Source: Actinomycetes bacterium (GTDB taxonomy: Bacteria > Actinomycetota > Actinomycetes > Propionibacteriales > Propionibacteriaceae). From it: a DNA stretch of 6,180 bases. Each line of letters starts with the position of its first letter. Positions within the stretch are counted from its first letter, which is position 1. The notes beneath the pieces were generated by a model. The model was not told the DNA's origin. It saw only the letters and a program-made list of their open reading frames with translations, and searched no databases. The position numbers and the translations under genes are program-made. The DNA lies in assembly GCA_023387135.1 (NCBI GenBank), contig JAEWIK010000004.1:1-6180 (forward strand), written 5' to 3'. Shown in pieces: positions 1 to 6,120 of this stretch.

Positions 1-578
1 CTGGCCGTGTCGAGGCGCTCGACCAGAGCCTCAAGCTCGACGCCGCGGGGAGCGTGGTGTGGGCCTGCCTCGCGCTGGCCTACCTGCCGAACGCGCTGCT
101 GTGGGGCCTGTCCTGGATGCTCGGTGGCGGGTTCACCGTCGGGACCGGATCGCTCGTCTCGCTGTCGGGCACGCAGCTCGGCATGCTGCCGGCGATCCCG
201 CTGCTGGGGGCGCTTCCCGCCGAGGGTGTGGCGCCGCAGGCGACTGTGCTGTGGATGCTCGGCGGCGGGCTGGCGGGGATGGCCGCGGGGGTCGCGGCGG
301 TGCTGCGCCTCGGCAGGGCCCGCCTCACTGTGGTCTCGGCCCTGGTCGCCGCGGCTGTCGCCGCCGTCGCGGGGCTGCTGACCGCGGGCATCATGCTCGC
401 CGGGGCCTGGGCGAGCCGGGGTGACCTCGGCAGCCTGCGGCTGGTGGGGCTCGGGCCACGGCTGCCCGAATTGGTGGGCGTCGGGCTGCCGCTCCTCGTC
501 GTCTCGTCGGTGGTCGGCGGGCTGTTGTGCTGGTCGGTGGGAGCCGTCCGGGCGAGGCGCCTGTCCTCTGTAGTCTGA
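1..578 (+). CDS. DUF6350 family multi-pass membrane protein, 3' part
   Basis: The frame is open from the left edge (first full codon at base 3) to the TGA at 576-578, giving the last 191 residues of a longer protein. A GTG at 54 could be mistaken for the start, but coding continues upstream of it (GRVEALDQSLKLDAAGS), so the gene is cut by the window. The visible part is very hydrophobic, with likely membrane segments near residues 18-40, 82-101, 108-133 and 157-181. Between the first two lies the stretch FTVGTGSLVSLSGTQLG followed by LPAIPLLGALP. I recognise this as the typical DUF6350 signature, a family of integral membrane proteins in Actinobacteria with no known function. The gene ends 4 bp before purN and is probably co-transcribed with it. 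The family call is from memory of the motif; the function is unknown. Confidence 0.85.
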   Translation, partial: GRVEALDQSLKLDAAGSVVWACLALAYLPNALLWGLSWMLGGGFTVGTGSLVSLSGTQLGMLPAIPLLGALPAEGVAPQATVLWMLGGGLAGMAAGVAAVLRLGRARLTVVSALVAAAVAAVAGLLTAGIMLAGAWASRGDLGSLRLVGLGPRLPELVGVGLPLLVVSSVVGGLLCWSVGAVRARRLSSVV

Positions 579-582
579 CGCC

Positions 583-1167
583 ATGCAGTTGCGCCTGGTG
601 GTTCTGGTCTCGGGGACTGGCACCCTGCTGCAGGCGCTGCTGGACGCGAGGGCCGCAGGCTCGCTCGCCGCGGACGTGGTCGCCGTCGGATCCGACCGAC
701 CCGATGCGCAGGGGCTCGAACGGGCGCGCGCGGCAGGCATCCCCACGTTCGTCCATCGGCTCGGCAACGGCGACGACAGGGCGGCCTGGGACGCCGGCCT
801 CACCGAGCTCGTCGCGGGCTACGCGCCTGATCTCGTGGTGAGCGCGGGGTTCATGAAGCTCGTCGGCGGCGCCTTCCTGGCCCGCTTCCCCATGATCAAC
901 ACCCATCCGGCGCTGCTGCCGTCCTTCCCCGGCATGCACGGGCCCCGGGATGCGCTGGCCCACGGGGTGAAGGTGACCGGAGCCACCCTGTTCGCCGTCG
1001 ACGAAGGCGTCGACTCGGGCACGATCCTCGCCCAGGAGCCCGTCAGGGTGCTGCGCGAGGACACCGTCGAGACCCTGCACGAGCGCATCAAGGTCGTCGA
1101 GCGCCTGATGCTCGTGGACTACCTCAACGAGTACGCGGCGTCGAGGCAGCCCGGACGCGGGCGATGA
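583..1167 (+). CDS. purN: Phosphoribosylglycinamide formyltransferase (GAR transformylase)
   Basis: This cytosolic enzyme moves the formyl group of 10-formyl-tetrahydrofolate to glycinamide ribonucleotide, the third step of purine synthesis. The 194-residue product has normal family length. The N-terminal phosphate loop reads [12 protein letters not shown] (residues 9-20). The catalytic triad of the family is intact: Asn106 and His108 in [13 protein letters not shown] (105-117), and Asp144 in DEGVDSG (140-146). AGFMKL (88-93) is the usual folate-site strand. The loop carries Leu15 where E. coli PurN has Asn13. The ATG at 583 is chosen because the first beta strand begins within six residues of it and no earlier in-frame start is plausible. 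No strong Shine-Dalgarno precedes it, which with the 4-bp gap suggests translation coupled to the upstream DUF6350 gene. It sits directly ahead of purH, the other 10-formyl-THF-dependent enzyme of the pathway. Confidence 0.96.
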   Translation: MQLRLVVLVSGTGTLLQALLDARAAGSLAADVVAVGSDRPDAQGLERARAAGIPTFVHRLGNGDDRAAWDAGLTELVAGYAPDLVVSAGFMKLVGGAFLARFPMINTHPALLPSFPGMHGPRDALAHGVKVTGATLFAVDEGVDSGTILAQEPVRVLREDTVETLHERIKVVERLMLVDYLNEYAASRQPGRGR

Positions 1168-1195
1168 ACGAGGTTTTCACAAGACGAGGAGAAGC

Positions 1196-2755
1196 ATGAC
1201 CGATCGGCAACCCATCCGCCGGGCGCTGGTGTCGGTGTACGACAAGACCGGACTGGTCGAACTGGGCAGGGCCCTCGCCGCGGCCGGGGTCGAGCTGGTG
1301 TCAACGGGCTCGACGGTGGGCATCCTCGCCGATGCCGGCCTCCCCGTCACCTCGGTCGAGAGCGTCACGGGTTTCCCCGAGACCCTCGACGGCAGGGTGA
1401 AGACCCTCCACCCTGCCATCCACGCCGGAATCCTCGCCGACCGCCGGCTCGCCTCCCACAGGCAGCAACTCGAGGACCTGGGGATCGCGCCGTTCGACCT
1501 GGTGGTGAGCAACCTCTACCCGTTCGTCGAGACGGTCGCGGCGGGCGGGACGGTGGCCGAGATCATCGAGAAGATCGACATCGGCGGGCCGTCGATGGTG
1601 AGGGCCGCGGCGAAGAACCACCCGTCGGTCGCCATCATCACGGCGCCCTCGCAGTACGGGCTGGTGGTCGAGGCGCTCGCCGCGGGCGGCTTCACGCTGG
1701 CCGAGCGGGAGGCCCTCGCCGCGCAGGCCTTCGTCCACACTGCCACCTACGACGTGGCGGTGGCGTCCTGGATGGGCAACGTCCTCACCGACACCAGCGG
1801 CGGCGACGGCTTCCCCGCGTGGGTCGGCGCGACCTGGGACAAGGCCGGGACGCTGCGGTACGGCGAGAACGCGCACCAGCGGGCGGCCTTGTATCGCAAC
1901 GGCGACAGGCCCGGTGGCCTGGCCGCCGCCCGGCAGGTGCACGGCAAGGAGATGAGCTACAACAACTACACCGACGCCGACGCCGCCTACCGCGCCGCCT
2001 ACGACTTCGCCGCCCCGGCAGTTGCCGTCATCAAGCACGCCAACCCCTGCGGGATCGCCGTCGGTGCCGACATCGCCGAGGCGCACCGCAAGGCCCACGC
2101 CTGCGACCCCGTGTCCGCCTACGGCGGCGTGATCGCAGCGAACCGCGAGATCAGCGTCGAGGCTGCCACGCAGATCGCGGGGATCTTCACCGAGGTGGTG
2201 GTGGCCCCCGGCTACGAGCCGGGTGCCCTCGAGATCCTCCAGGCCAAGAAGAACGTCAGGCTGCTCATCGTCGAACCCGCCGTGAGCGGCGGCGTCGAGA
2301 CCCGGCAGATCTCCGGCGGCATGCTGCTGCAGAGCAGGGACGCCATCGACGCCCCCGGCGATGCGCCGTCCACCTGGCAGCTCGTCGCGGGTGAGCCGGC
2401 GGACGAGCAGACTCTCGCCGACCTCGAGTTCGCGTGGCGGGCCTGCCGGGCGGTGAAGAGCAACGCCATCCTGCTGGCCCACGACGGCGCGTCGGTCGGC
2501 GTCGGCATGGGCCAGGTCAACCGGGTCGACTCCTGCAGGCTCGCCGTGGAGCGGGCCGGTGACAGGGCGCGCGGAGCGGTGGCGGCCTCGGACGCCTTCT
2601 TCCCGTTCAACGACGGCCCGACGATCCTGCTGGAGGCAGGCGTCAAGGCGATAGTCCAGCCCGGTGGCTCGGTGCGCGACGCCGAGACCATCGCGGCGGC
2701 GCAGGCCGCCGGCGTGACGATGTACGTCACAGGCACCCGGCATTTCTTCCACTAG
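1196..2755 (+). CDS. purH: Bifunctional AICAR formyltransferase / IMP cyclohydrolase
   Basis: PurH does the last two steps of IMP synthesis: formyl transfer from 10-formyl-THF to AICAR, then ring closure. At 519 residues it has the usual bacterial length. The N-terminal MGS-like cyclohydrolase domain (about 8-145) shows SVYDKTGL (13-20), STGST (36-40), GRVKTLHP (66-73) and the SNLYPF strand (105-110). The AICAR formyltransferase domain (about 150-519) shows RYGENAHQ (221-228), the catalytic Lys280-His281 in KHANPCG (280-286), SAYGG (307-311), DAFFPF (466-471) and the terminal GTRHFFH. The substrate-site motif is usually YGENPHQ; here Ala226 replaces Pro. GAGGAG at 1186-1191, 4 nt before the ATG, fixes the start. 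It lies 28 bp after purN with no terminator seen between, and 45 bp before folD, so it is very likely in the same operon. It ends in TAG, unlike its TGA-ending neighbours. Confidence 0.97.
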   Translation: MTDRQPIRRALVSVYDKTGLVELGRALAAAGVELVSTGSTVGILADAGLPVTSVESVTGFPETLDGRVKTLHPAIHAGILADRRLASHRQQLEDLGIAPFDLVVSNLYPFVETVAAGGTVAEIIEKIDIGGPSMVRAAAKNHPSVAIITAPSQYGLVVEALAAGGFTLAEREALAAQAFVHTATYDVAVASWMGNVLTDTSGGDGFPAWVGATWDKAGTLRYGENAHQRAALYRNGDRPGGLAAARQVHGKEMSYNNYTDADAAYRAAYDFAAPAVAVIKHANPCGIAVGADIAEAHRKAHACDPVSAYGGVIAANREISVEAATQIAGIFTEVVVAPGYEPGALEILQAKKNVRLLIVEPAVSGGVETRQISGGMLLQSRDAIDAPGDAPSTWQLVAGEPADEQTLADLEFAWRACRAVKSNAILLAHDGASVGVGMGQVNRVDSCRLAVERAGDRARGAVAASDAFFPFNDGPTILLEAGVKAIVQPGGSVRDAETIAAAQAAGVTMYVTGTRHFFH

Positions 2756-2762
2756 TGCAGAG

Positions 2763-2787
2763 CGCCGGGGCCCGCTGGGTCCCGGCG
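2763..2787 (+). promoter_or_regulatory. Strong hairpin in the purH-folD gap, possible attenuator or processing site
   Basis: The 45-bp gap between purH and folD holds an 11-bp stem (2763-2773 with 2777-2787) closed by a 3-nt loop GCT. Ten pairs are Watson-Crick and one is G-U, nearly all G:C. No run of T follows; instead the folD Shine-Dalgarno starts 3 nt later. It could be a partial terminator or attenuator that lowers folD relative to purH, an RNase processing or 3'-end stabilising stem, or a structure that tunes folD translation. The stem is read directly from the sequence; the role is inferred. Confidence 0.6.
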
Positions 2788-2790
2788 AAG

Positions 2791-2796
2791 AGGAGG
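2791..2796 (+). promoter_or_regulatory. folD ribosome binding site
   Basis: AGGAGG, a perfect Shine-Dalgarno core, lies 4 nt before a GTG codon at 2801. It decides for this GTG as the folD start although it is not ATG. It is the strongest binding site in the window and sits just downstream of the 2763-2787 hairpin. Confidence 0.85.
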
Positions 2797-2800
2797 ACGC

Positions 2801-3652
2801 GTGACAGCACAGAAGCTCGACGGCACCGCTTACGCCCGTGAGGTGAAGGCCGACCTCGCGCGCCGCGTGGCGGCGCTCGCGGAGCGTGGCCTGCGCCCGG
2901 GGCTGGGCACCGTCCTGGTCGGCGACGACCCCGGCTCGCGCGCCTACGTCGCGGGCAAGCATCGTGACTGCGCCCAGGTCGGGATCGCCTCCCTGAGGGT
3001 CGACCTGCCCGAGGACGCCTCGGCCCAGCAGGTCGCCGAGGCGATAGCGGGCCTCAACGAGGACCCTGCCTGCACCGGCTACATCGTGCAGTTGCCGCTG
3101 CCGGCCCACCTTGACGACAACGCGGCGCTGGAACTCATCGACCCGCTGAAGGACGCCGACGGACTGCATCCGATGAACCTCGGCAGGCTCGTGCTCGGGG
3201 TCCCGGCACCGCTGCCCTGCACGCCGCGGGGGATCCTCGAACTGCTCCGGCACCACGACGTCCCGCTCGCCGGCGCCGAGGTCTGCGTCGTCGGACGCGG
3301 CACGACGGTCGGCCGTCCGTTGGGCCTGCTGCTGACGCGCAGGAGCGAGAACGCGACTGTCACTCTCTGTCACACCGGCACCCGCGACCTCGCCGCGCAC
3401 ACGAGGGCCGCCGACATCGTGGTGGCGGCCGCCGGCTCGCCCGGCCTCATCACGTCCGCGATGATCAAGGAGGGTGCAGCCCTGCTCGACGTCGGGATCA
3501 CCCGCACCGAGGCCGGACTGGTGGGAGACCTCGACCCGTCGGTCTGGGACAAGGCCGCCTGGGTGGCTCCGATGCCGGGCGGCGTCGGCCCGATGACCCG
3601 CGCGATGCTGTTGACGAACGTCGTCGAACGGGCGGAGGCGTCGGCGCGATGA
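2801..3652 (+). CDS. folD: Bifunctional methylenetetrahydrofolate dehydrogenase / methenyltetrahydrofolate cyclohydrolase
   Basis: FolD oxidises 5,10-methylene-THF with NADP+ and hydrolyses the methenyl product to 10-formyl-THF, the donor used by PurN and PurH upstream. The 283-residue product is of normal length. The catalytic domain shows [20 protein letters not shown] (42-61), with Tyr49 and catalytic Lys53, then GYIVQLPLP (93-101) with Gln97, and DADGLHP (118-124) with Asp120, all matching the known E. coli active-site residues (Tyr50, Lys54, Gln98, Asp121). The Rossmann part has [11 protein letters not shown] (163-173) for the dinucleotide, then DVGITR (230-235) and the signature [10 protein letters not shown] (257-266). 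The start is GTG with AGGAGG in front. Its TGA overlaps the next gene's ATG. Cofactor choice (NADP versus NAD) is not decided by the sequence alone. Confidence 0.97.
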   Translation: MTAQKLDGTAYAREVKADLARRVAALAERGLRPGLGTVLVGDDPGSRAYVAGKHRDCAQVGIASLRVDLPEDASAQQVAEAIAGLNEDPACTGYIVQLPLPAHLDDNAALELIDPLKDADGLHPMNLGRLVLGVPAPLPCTPRGILELLRHHDVPLAGAEVCVVGRGTTVGRPLGLLLTRRSENATVTLCHTGTRDLAAHTRAADIVVAAAGSPGLITSAMIKEGAALLDVGITRTEAGLVGDLDPSVWDKAAWVAPMPGGVGPMTRAMLLTNVVERAEASAR

Positions 3653-3954
3653 CGACAGCACCCGTCGACCGTCCGCCCAAGAACTTCGTGCAGCAGGTGC
3701 TGGGCCAGTGGCCGTTGGCCGTCGTCCTGGCGGGCGTGATCGTGGGTCTCGTCCTCGTGACGTTGTCGCACTGGCGGCTCGGCACCAGCGTCATGGGAGC
3801 CGCGATCACCGCCGGCGGGCTGCTGAGGCTGCTGCCGAACCGCCGCGTGGGCCTGCTCGCCGTCCGCAACAAGGCGCTGGACTCGATCGTCCTGCTCACG
3901 ATCGGCGTCGGCCTGATCGCGCTGGCCTGGCTCGTGCCGCCGGGCCGCGGCTGA
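3649..3954 (+). CDS. DUF3017 family small membrane protein
   Basis: This is a 101-residue protein with a short charged N-terminus and three likely membrane segments, near 21-40 ([20 protein letters not shown]), 44-63 and 78-96. Between the second and third is a basic loop, [17 protein letters not shown], that I recognise as typical of DUF3017, a family found in Actinobacteria next to folD. Its function is unknown. The ATG (3649-3651) overlaps the folD stop in an ATGA junction, which implies coupled translation. GGAGG at 3634-3638 inside folD is a possible binding site, 10 nt upstream. Its last codons lie inside the palindrome that also ends the convergent gene. A transport or scaffold role in one-carbon metabolism would be a guess from location only. 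Confidence 0.88.
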   Translation: MTTAPVDRPPKNFVQQVLGQWPLAVVLAGVIVGLVLVTLSHWRLGTSVMGAAITAGGLLRLLPNRRVGLLAVRNKALDSIVLLTIGVGLIALAWLVPPGRG

Positions 3955-3978
3955 CCGGCGCCGCGCGGTCAGCCGCGG
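3945..3978. terminator. Shared palindromic terminator of two convergent genes
   Basis: Bases 3945-3957 pair perfectly with 3966-3978, giving a 13-bp G/C-rich stem and an 8-nt loop. Both stop codons are in the stem and pair with each other: TGA of the DUF3017 gene at 3952-3954 and the TGA of the acyl-CoA synthetase gene, read as TCA at 3969-3971. The intergenic gap is only 14 bp. There is no T tract on either side, which is common for actinobacterial terminators. As a palindrome it forms the same hairpin in both transcripts, so a two-way terminator is the natural reading. Confidence 0.8.
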
Positions 3979-5690
3979 AAATCGGCCTCCAGGAACTGGC
4001 CCGTGGAGGAGTGTGACGCGACGCGGTTGGCCTCGCGCTCGCGGAGTTCGACCCGGCGGATCTTCCCCGAGATGGTCTTGGGCAACTCGCTGACGAACTC
4101 GAGGATCCTGACCCGCTGGAACGCCGAGAGGCGCTCCTGGGCGTGGGTGAAGATCGCCCGGGCTGCCGAGTCGGCGTCCACGGCGAGGTCCTGGACGAGG
4201 CACACGAACGCCTTCGGCACGGCCAGCCGCACCGGGTCGGGAGACGGCACTATCGCCACCTCGGTCACGTAGGGGTGCTCGAGCAGGATCGACTCCAGCT
4301 CGAACGGGGAGATCTTGTAGTCGGAGGCCTTGAAGACGTCGTCGGCGCGACCCACGTAGGTGAGGTAGCCGTCGGCGTCCCGGGAGGCGATGTCGCCCGT
4401 GTGGTAGTAGCCGCCGCGGGTCGCCTCGGCGGTCATGCCCGCGTCCTCGTGGTAGCCGCCCATGAGGGCGATGTTGCGCACCGACAGGTCGAGGCAGATC
4501 TCGCCCTCGTCGCTCGACACCTCGCCCGTCACGGGGTCGAGCAGCACGACGGCGTAGCCGGGCATCGGGCGTCCCATCGAGCCGTCCTTCACGGGCTGGC
4601 CGGGGGAGTTGCCGATGCAGCAGGTCATCTCGGTCTGGCCGAACCCGTCCCTGATGGTGCCGCCCCAGGCCGCCCTCACCTTCGCTATCACCTCGGGGTT
4701 GAGCGGTTCGCCGGCGCCCACGAGTTCCCGCGGGGGGTTGGTGAGCTGGCCGAGGTCTGCCTGGATGAGCATCCGCCAGACGGTGGGAGGCGCGCAGAAG
4801 GACGTCACGGCGTGGGTGTCCATGATCTTCATCAGCAGCGCGGCGTCGAAGCGTTCGTAGTTGACGATGAAGACAGTCGCCTGGGCGAGGAAGGGTGCGA
4901 AGAAGTTGCTCCACGCGTGCTTGCCCCAGCCGGGGGAGGAGATGTTGAGGTGCACGTCGCCCGGCCGGACCCCCAGCCACCACATGGTGGAGAGGTGGCC
5001 GACGGGGTAGGACACCTGGGTGTGCCTGACGAGTTTGGGGCGGGCAGTCGTGCCCGAGGTGAAGTAGAGCAGGGAGAGGTCGTCGGCGGGAGTCGGGCCG
5101 TCGGGCTCGAACTCGCCCGGTGCGTTGACCGAGTCGGAGTACGGCACCCAGCCCGAGGGAGTGGGGCCGTCCACGACCACCCTGCGCACCGCCCGGGGAA
5201 TGTCGTTGAACCTGCCCGCCAGGCTCGCTGTCGTGAAGACGAACCTCGTCTGGCTGCGGCCGATGCGGTAGGCGAGATCGGCGGCCGAGAGCAGTGTCGA
5301 GGTCGGGATGATGACGGCGCCGAGTTTCATGAGACCCAGTTCGATCTCCCACAGCTCGATCGAGTTTCCGAGCATCACCATCGCGCGGTCGCCCCGGTTG
5401 ACGCCGAGGGAGCGCAGCCAGTTCGCCACCTGGTCGGACCGCTGCGCGAGCTCGCCGTAGGTCCACGACCTGGTCGTCGTGTCGGGGTCGACGATGGTCA
5501 CCGCCGCGGTGTCGGGATGCTCGCCGGCCACGACGTCGAACCACTCCAGGGCGAAGTTGAACTCGTCGAGCTCGGGCCAGGTGAAGCCGGAGGTGGCCCC
5601 TTCGTAGTCCTGCGCGTGGGCGAACAGGAAGTCGCGGGCTTCGCGCACCGCGAGGGTCGCTGCGGTGGCTGGACGTCCGGTGAAGGACAT
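3969..5690 (-). CDS. AMP-forming acyl-CoA synthetase, medium-chain (ACSM-like) type
   Basis: This 573-residue ANL-superfamily enzyme should activate a carboxylic acid with ATP to an acyl-adenylate and then form the CoA thioester. Motifs in order are: P-loop FTSGTTARPK (210-219), SPGWGKHAWSNFFAPF (252-267), APPTVWRMLIQ (300-310), VGAGEPLNPE (324-333), GFGQTE (349-354), YYHTGD (428-433), the hinge region GRADDVFKASDYKISPFELE (447-466) and PKTISGKIRR (537-546) with catalytic Lys543. The layout around SPGW and AGEPL resembles mammalian ACSM medium-chain synthetases, so a medium-chain, branched or aromatic acid is plausible, but the substrate is not determined. Ala216 replaces the usual Gly or Ser of the P-loop signature. 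The ATG at 5690 has GGAG 6 nt upstream. The frame stays open 139 codons further, but that part is low-complexity and overlaps the operator. The gene is convergent with the purine operon and has its own regulatory region. Confidence 0.92.
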   Translation of the reverse strand: MSFTGRPATAATLAVREARDFLFAHAQDYEGATSGFTWPELDEFNFALEWFDVVAGEHPDTAAVTIVDPDTTTRSWTYGELAQRSDQVANWLRSLGVNRGDRAMVMLGNSIELWEIELGLMKLGAVIIPTSTLLSAADLAYRIGRSQTRFVFTTASLAGRFNDIPRAVRRVVVDGPTPSGWVPYSDSVNAPGEFEPDGPTPADDLSLLYFTSGTTARPKLVRHTQVSYPVGHLSTMWWLGVRPGDVHLNISSPGWGKHAWSNFFAPFLAQATVFIVNYERFDAALLMKIMDTHAVTSFCAPPTVWRMLIQADLGQLTNPPRELVGAGEPLNPEVIAKVRAAWGGTIRDGFGQTEMTCCIGNSPGQPVKDGSMGRPMPGYAVVLLDPVTGEVSSDEGEICLDLSVRNIALMGGYHEDAGMTAEATRGGYYHTGDIASRDADGYLTYVGRADDVFKASDYKISPFELESILLEHPYVTEVAIVPSPDPVRLAVPKAFVCLVQDLAVDADSAARAIFTHAQERLSAFQRVRILEFVSELPKTISGKIRRVELREREANRVASHSSTGQFLEADFRG

Positions 5691-5696
5691 GGGCAA

Positions 5697-5700
5697 CTCC
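5697..5700 (-). promoter_or_regulatory. Ribosome binding site of the acyl-CoA synthetase gene
   Basis: GGAG on the minus strand, 6 nt before the ATG at 5690, supports this start over the longer in-frame extension that begins at 6107. Confidence 0.7.
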
Positions 5701-5704
5701 AGAA

Positions 5705-5734
5705 CTACGGAACCGTAACCTACGCTTCCGTAGC
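5705..5734 (-). promoter_or_regulatory. Tandem dyad operator upstream of the acyl-CoA synthetase gene
   Basis: Two 15-bp units follow one another on the plus strand, starting CTACGGAACCGTA at 5705 and CTACGCTTCCGTA at 5720; 12 of 15 positions agree. Each unit is itself a dyad: TACGG-AA-CCGTA at 5706-5717 and CTACG-CTTC-CGTAG at 5720-5733. In addition CTACGGAA (5705-5712) and TTCCGTAG (5726-5733) form an 8-bp inverted repeat across both. The site ends 4 nt before the ribosome binding site, so a bound protein would block transcription start or early elongation. Minus-strand TAGGTT (5717-5722) or TAGGCT (5732-5737) could be the -10 box, but no clear -35 is seen. The form suits a dimeric TetR-family repressor responding to acyl-CoA; this is inference, and no regulator gene lies in the window. 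Confidence 0.6.
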
Positions 5735-5937
5735 CTAGCCCAGAACTGCTGCTGCCACCACCATGGCGGGCGAGTGCGTGAGTCCCCGTCGACCATTCAC
5801 CCACTCTCACATTGTTAGAGCACACGCGGCCTGTGGCGGTGGAAACGGTTCGTGACGCCCGCCCTGGTTCCGTGAGGCGGCGCCCATCCGCGGGGTGGCG
5901 CGCGGAGCGAGTCACTGAGGTGCGGACCCCCACGATG

Positions 5938-5992
5938 CCGGTCGAGGGCTTCGTGACTCCTCGCTGGCGCTCGGACCTCAGCCAACGACCGG
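5938..5992. repeat. REP-like interrupted inverted repeat
   Basis: CCGGTCG (5938-5944) pairs with CGACCGG (5986-5992), and after a 2x2 internal loop GGCT (5947-5950) pairs with AGCC (5980-5983). The 29-nt interior includes TCGTGACTC, which recurs inverted at 6070-6078, and on the minus strand a CGAGCGCCAGCGAG core. This resembles the short intergenic repeats with gagcgcagcgag-like cores that are abundant in many actinobacterial genomes. The pairing is seen directly; the family assignment is from memory. Confidence 0.55.
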
Positions 5993-6017
5993 GAAGCGCC
6001 GCCACCAACGACCGGGA
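5982..6017. repeat. Direct repeat of 13 bp, period 23
   Basis: CCAACGACCGGGA occurs at 5982-5994 and again at 6005-6017, with no mismatch. The first copy carries the right arm of the neighbouring inverted repeat, so the second may be a duplicated or partial arm of a second element. Confidence 0.7.
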
Positions 6018-6056
6018 GCACCCCCGCGCGAAGCGGCTGTGCCGCGATCCCCGAGG

Positions 6057-6111
6057 TCGCCCGAAGGGCGAGTCACGAGGGGCCGGCGCCCCTGAACGGC
6101 CCGACACGGGC
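6057..6111. other. Cluster of three short hairpins
   Basis: Three perfect stems follow each other: TCGCCC-gaa-GGGCGA (6057-6071), AGGGGC-cggc-GCCCCT (6078-6093) and GCCCG-aca-CGGGC (6099-6111). None has a T tract. They may belong to the repeat region, or act as a terminator for a minus-strand gene lying right of the window. Confidence 0.45.
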
Positions 6112-6120
6112 GTGCTGAGG

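Noticed and set aside
54..578. DUF6350 gene starting at the GTG at 54
   Set aside because: The same frame is open to the left edge with sensible coding, and the GTG lies inside the first membrane segment, so the gene is cut by the window instead.
1301..3661. Long minus-strand frame (786 codons) opposite purH and folD
   Set aside because: It is a shadow of high-GC coding DNA. The translation is rich in Arg, Gly, Asp and His without motifs, and it runs across two well-supported genes and their gap.
4143..5738. Plus-strand frame of 531 codons opposite the acyl-CoA synthetase gene
   Set aside because: It lies wholly antisense to a gene with full motif support, and its translation is low-complexity (Val, Gly, His, Arg) with no recognisable domain.
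5841..5870. Possible tRNA T-arm at ggttcgtgac
   Set aside because: No matching stem arms, anticodon arm or acceptor stem can be drawn around it.
5982..6078. CRISPR-like array
   Set aside because: There are only two exact 13-bp copies with a 10-bp gap, and the other recurring words are short and mixed in direction; this is not a repeat-spacer pattern.
5691..6107. 139-codon N-terminal extension of the acyl-CoA synthetase
   Set aside because: The extension is Ser/Arg/Gly-rich, has no domain and covers the operator and repeats. Its GYGSVGYGSV stretch is merely the 15-bp operator tandem read as protein. The ATG at 5690 has a ribosome binding site and fits family length.
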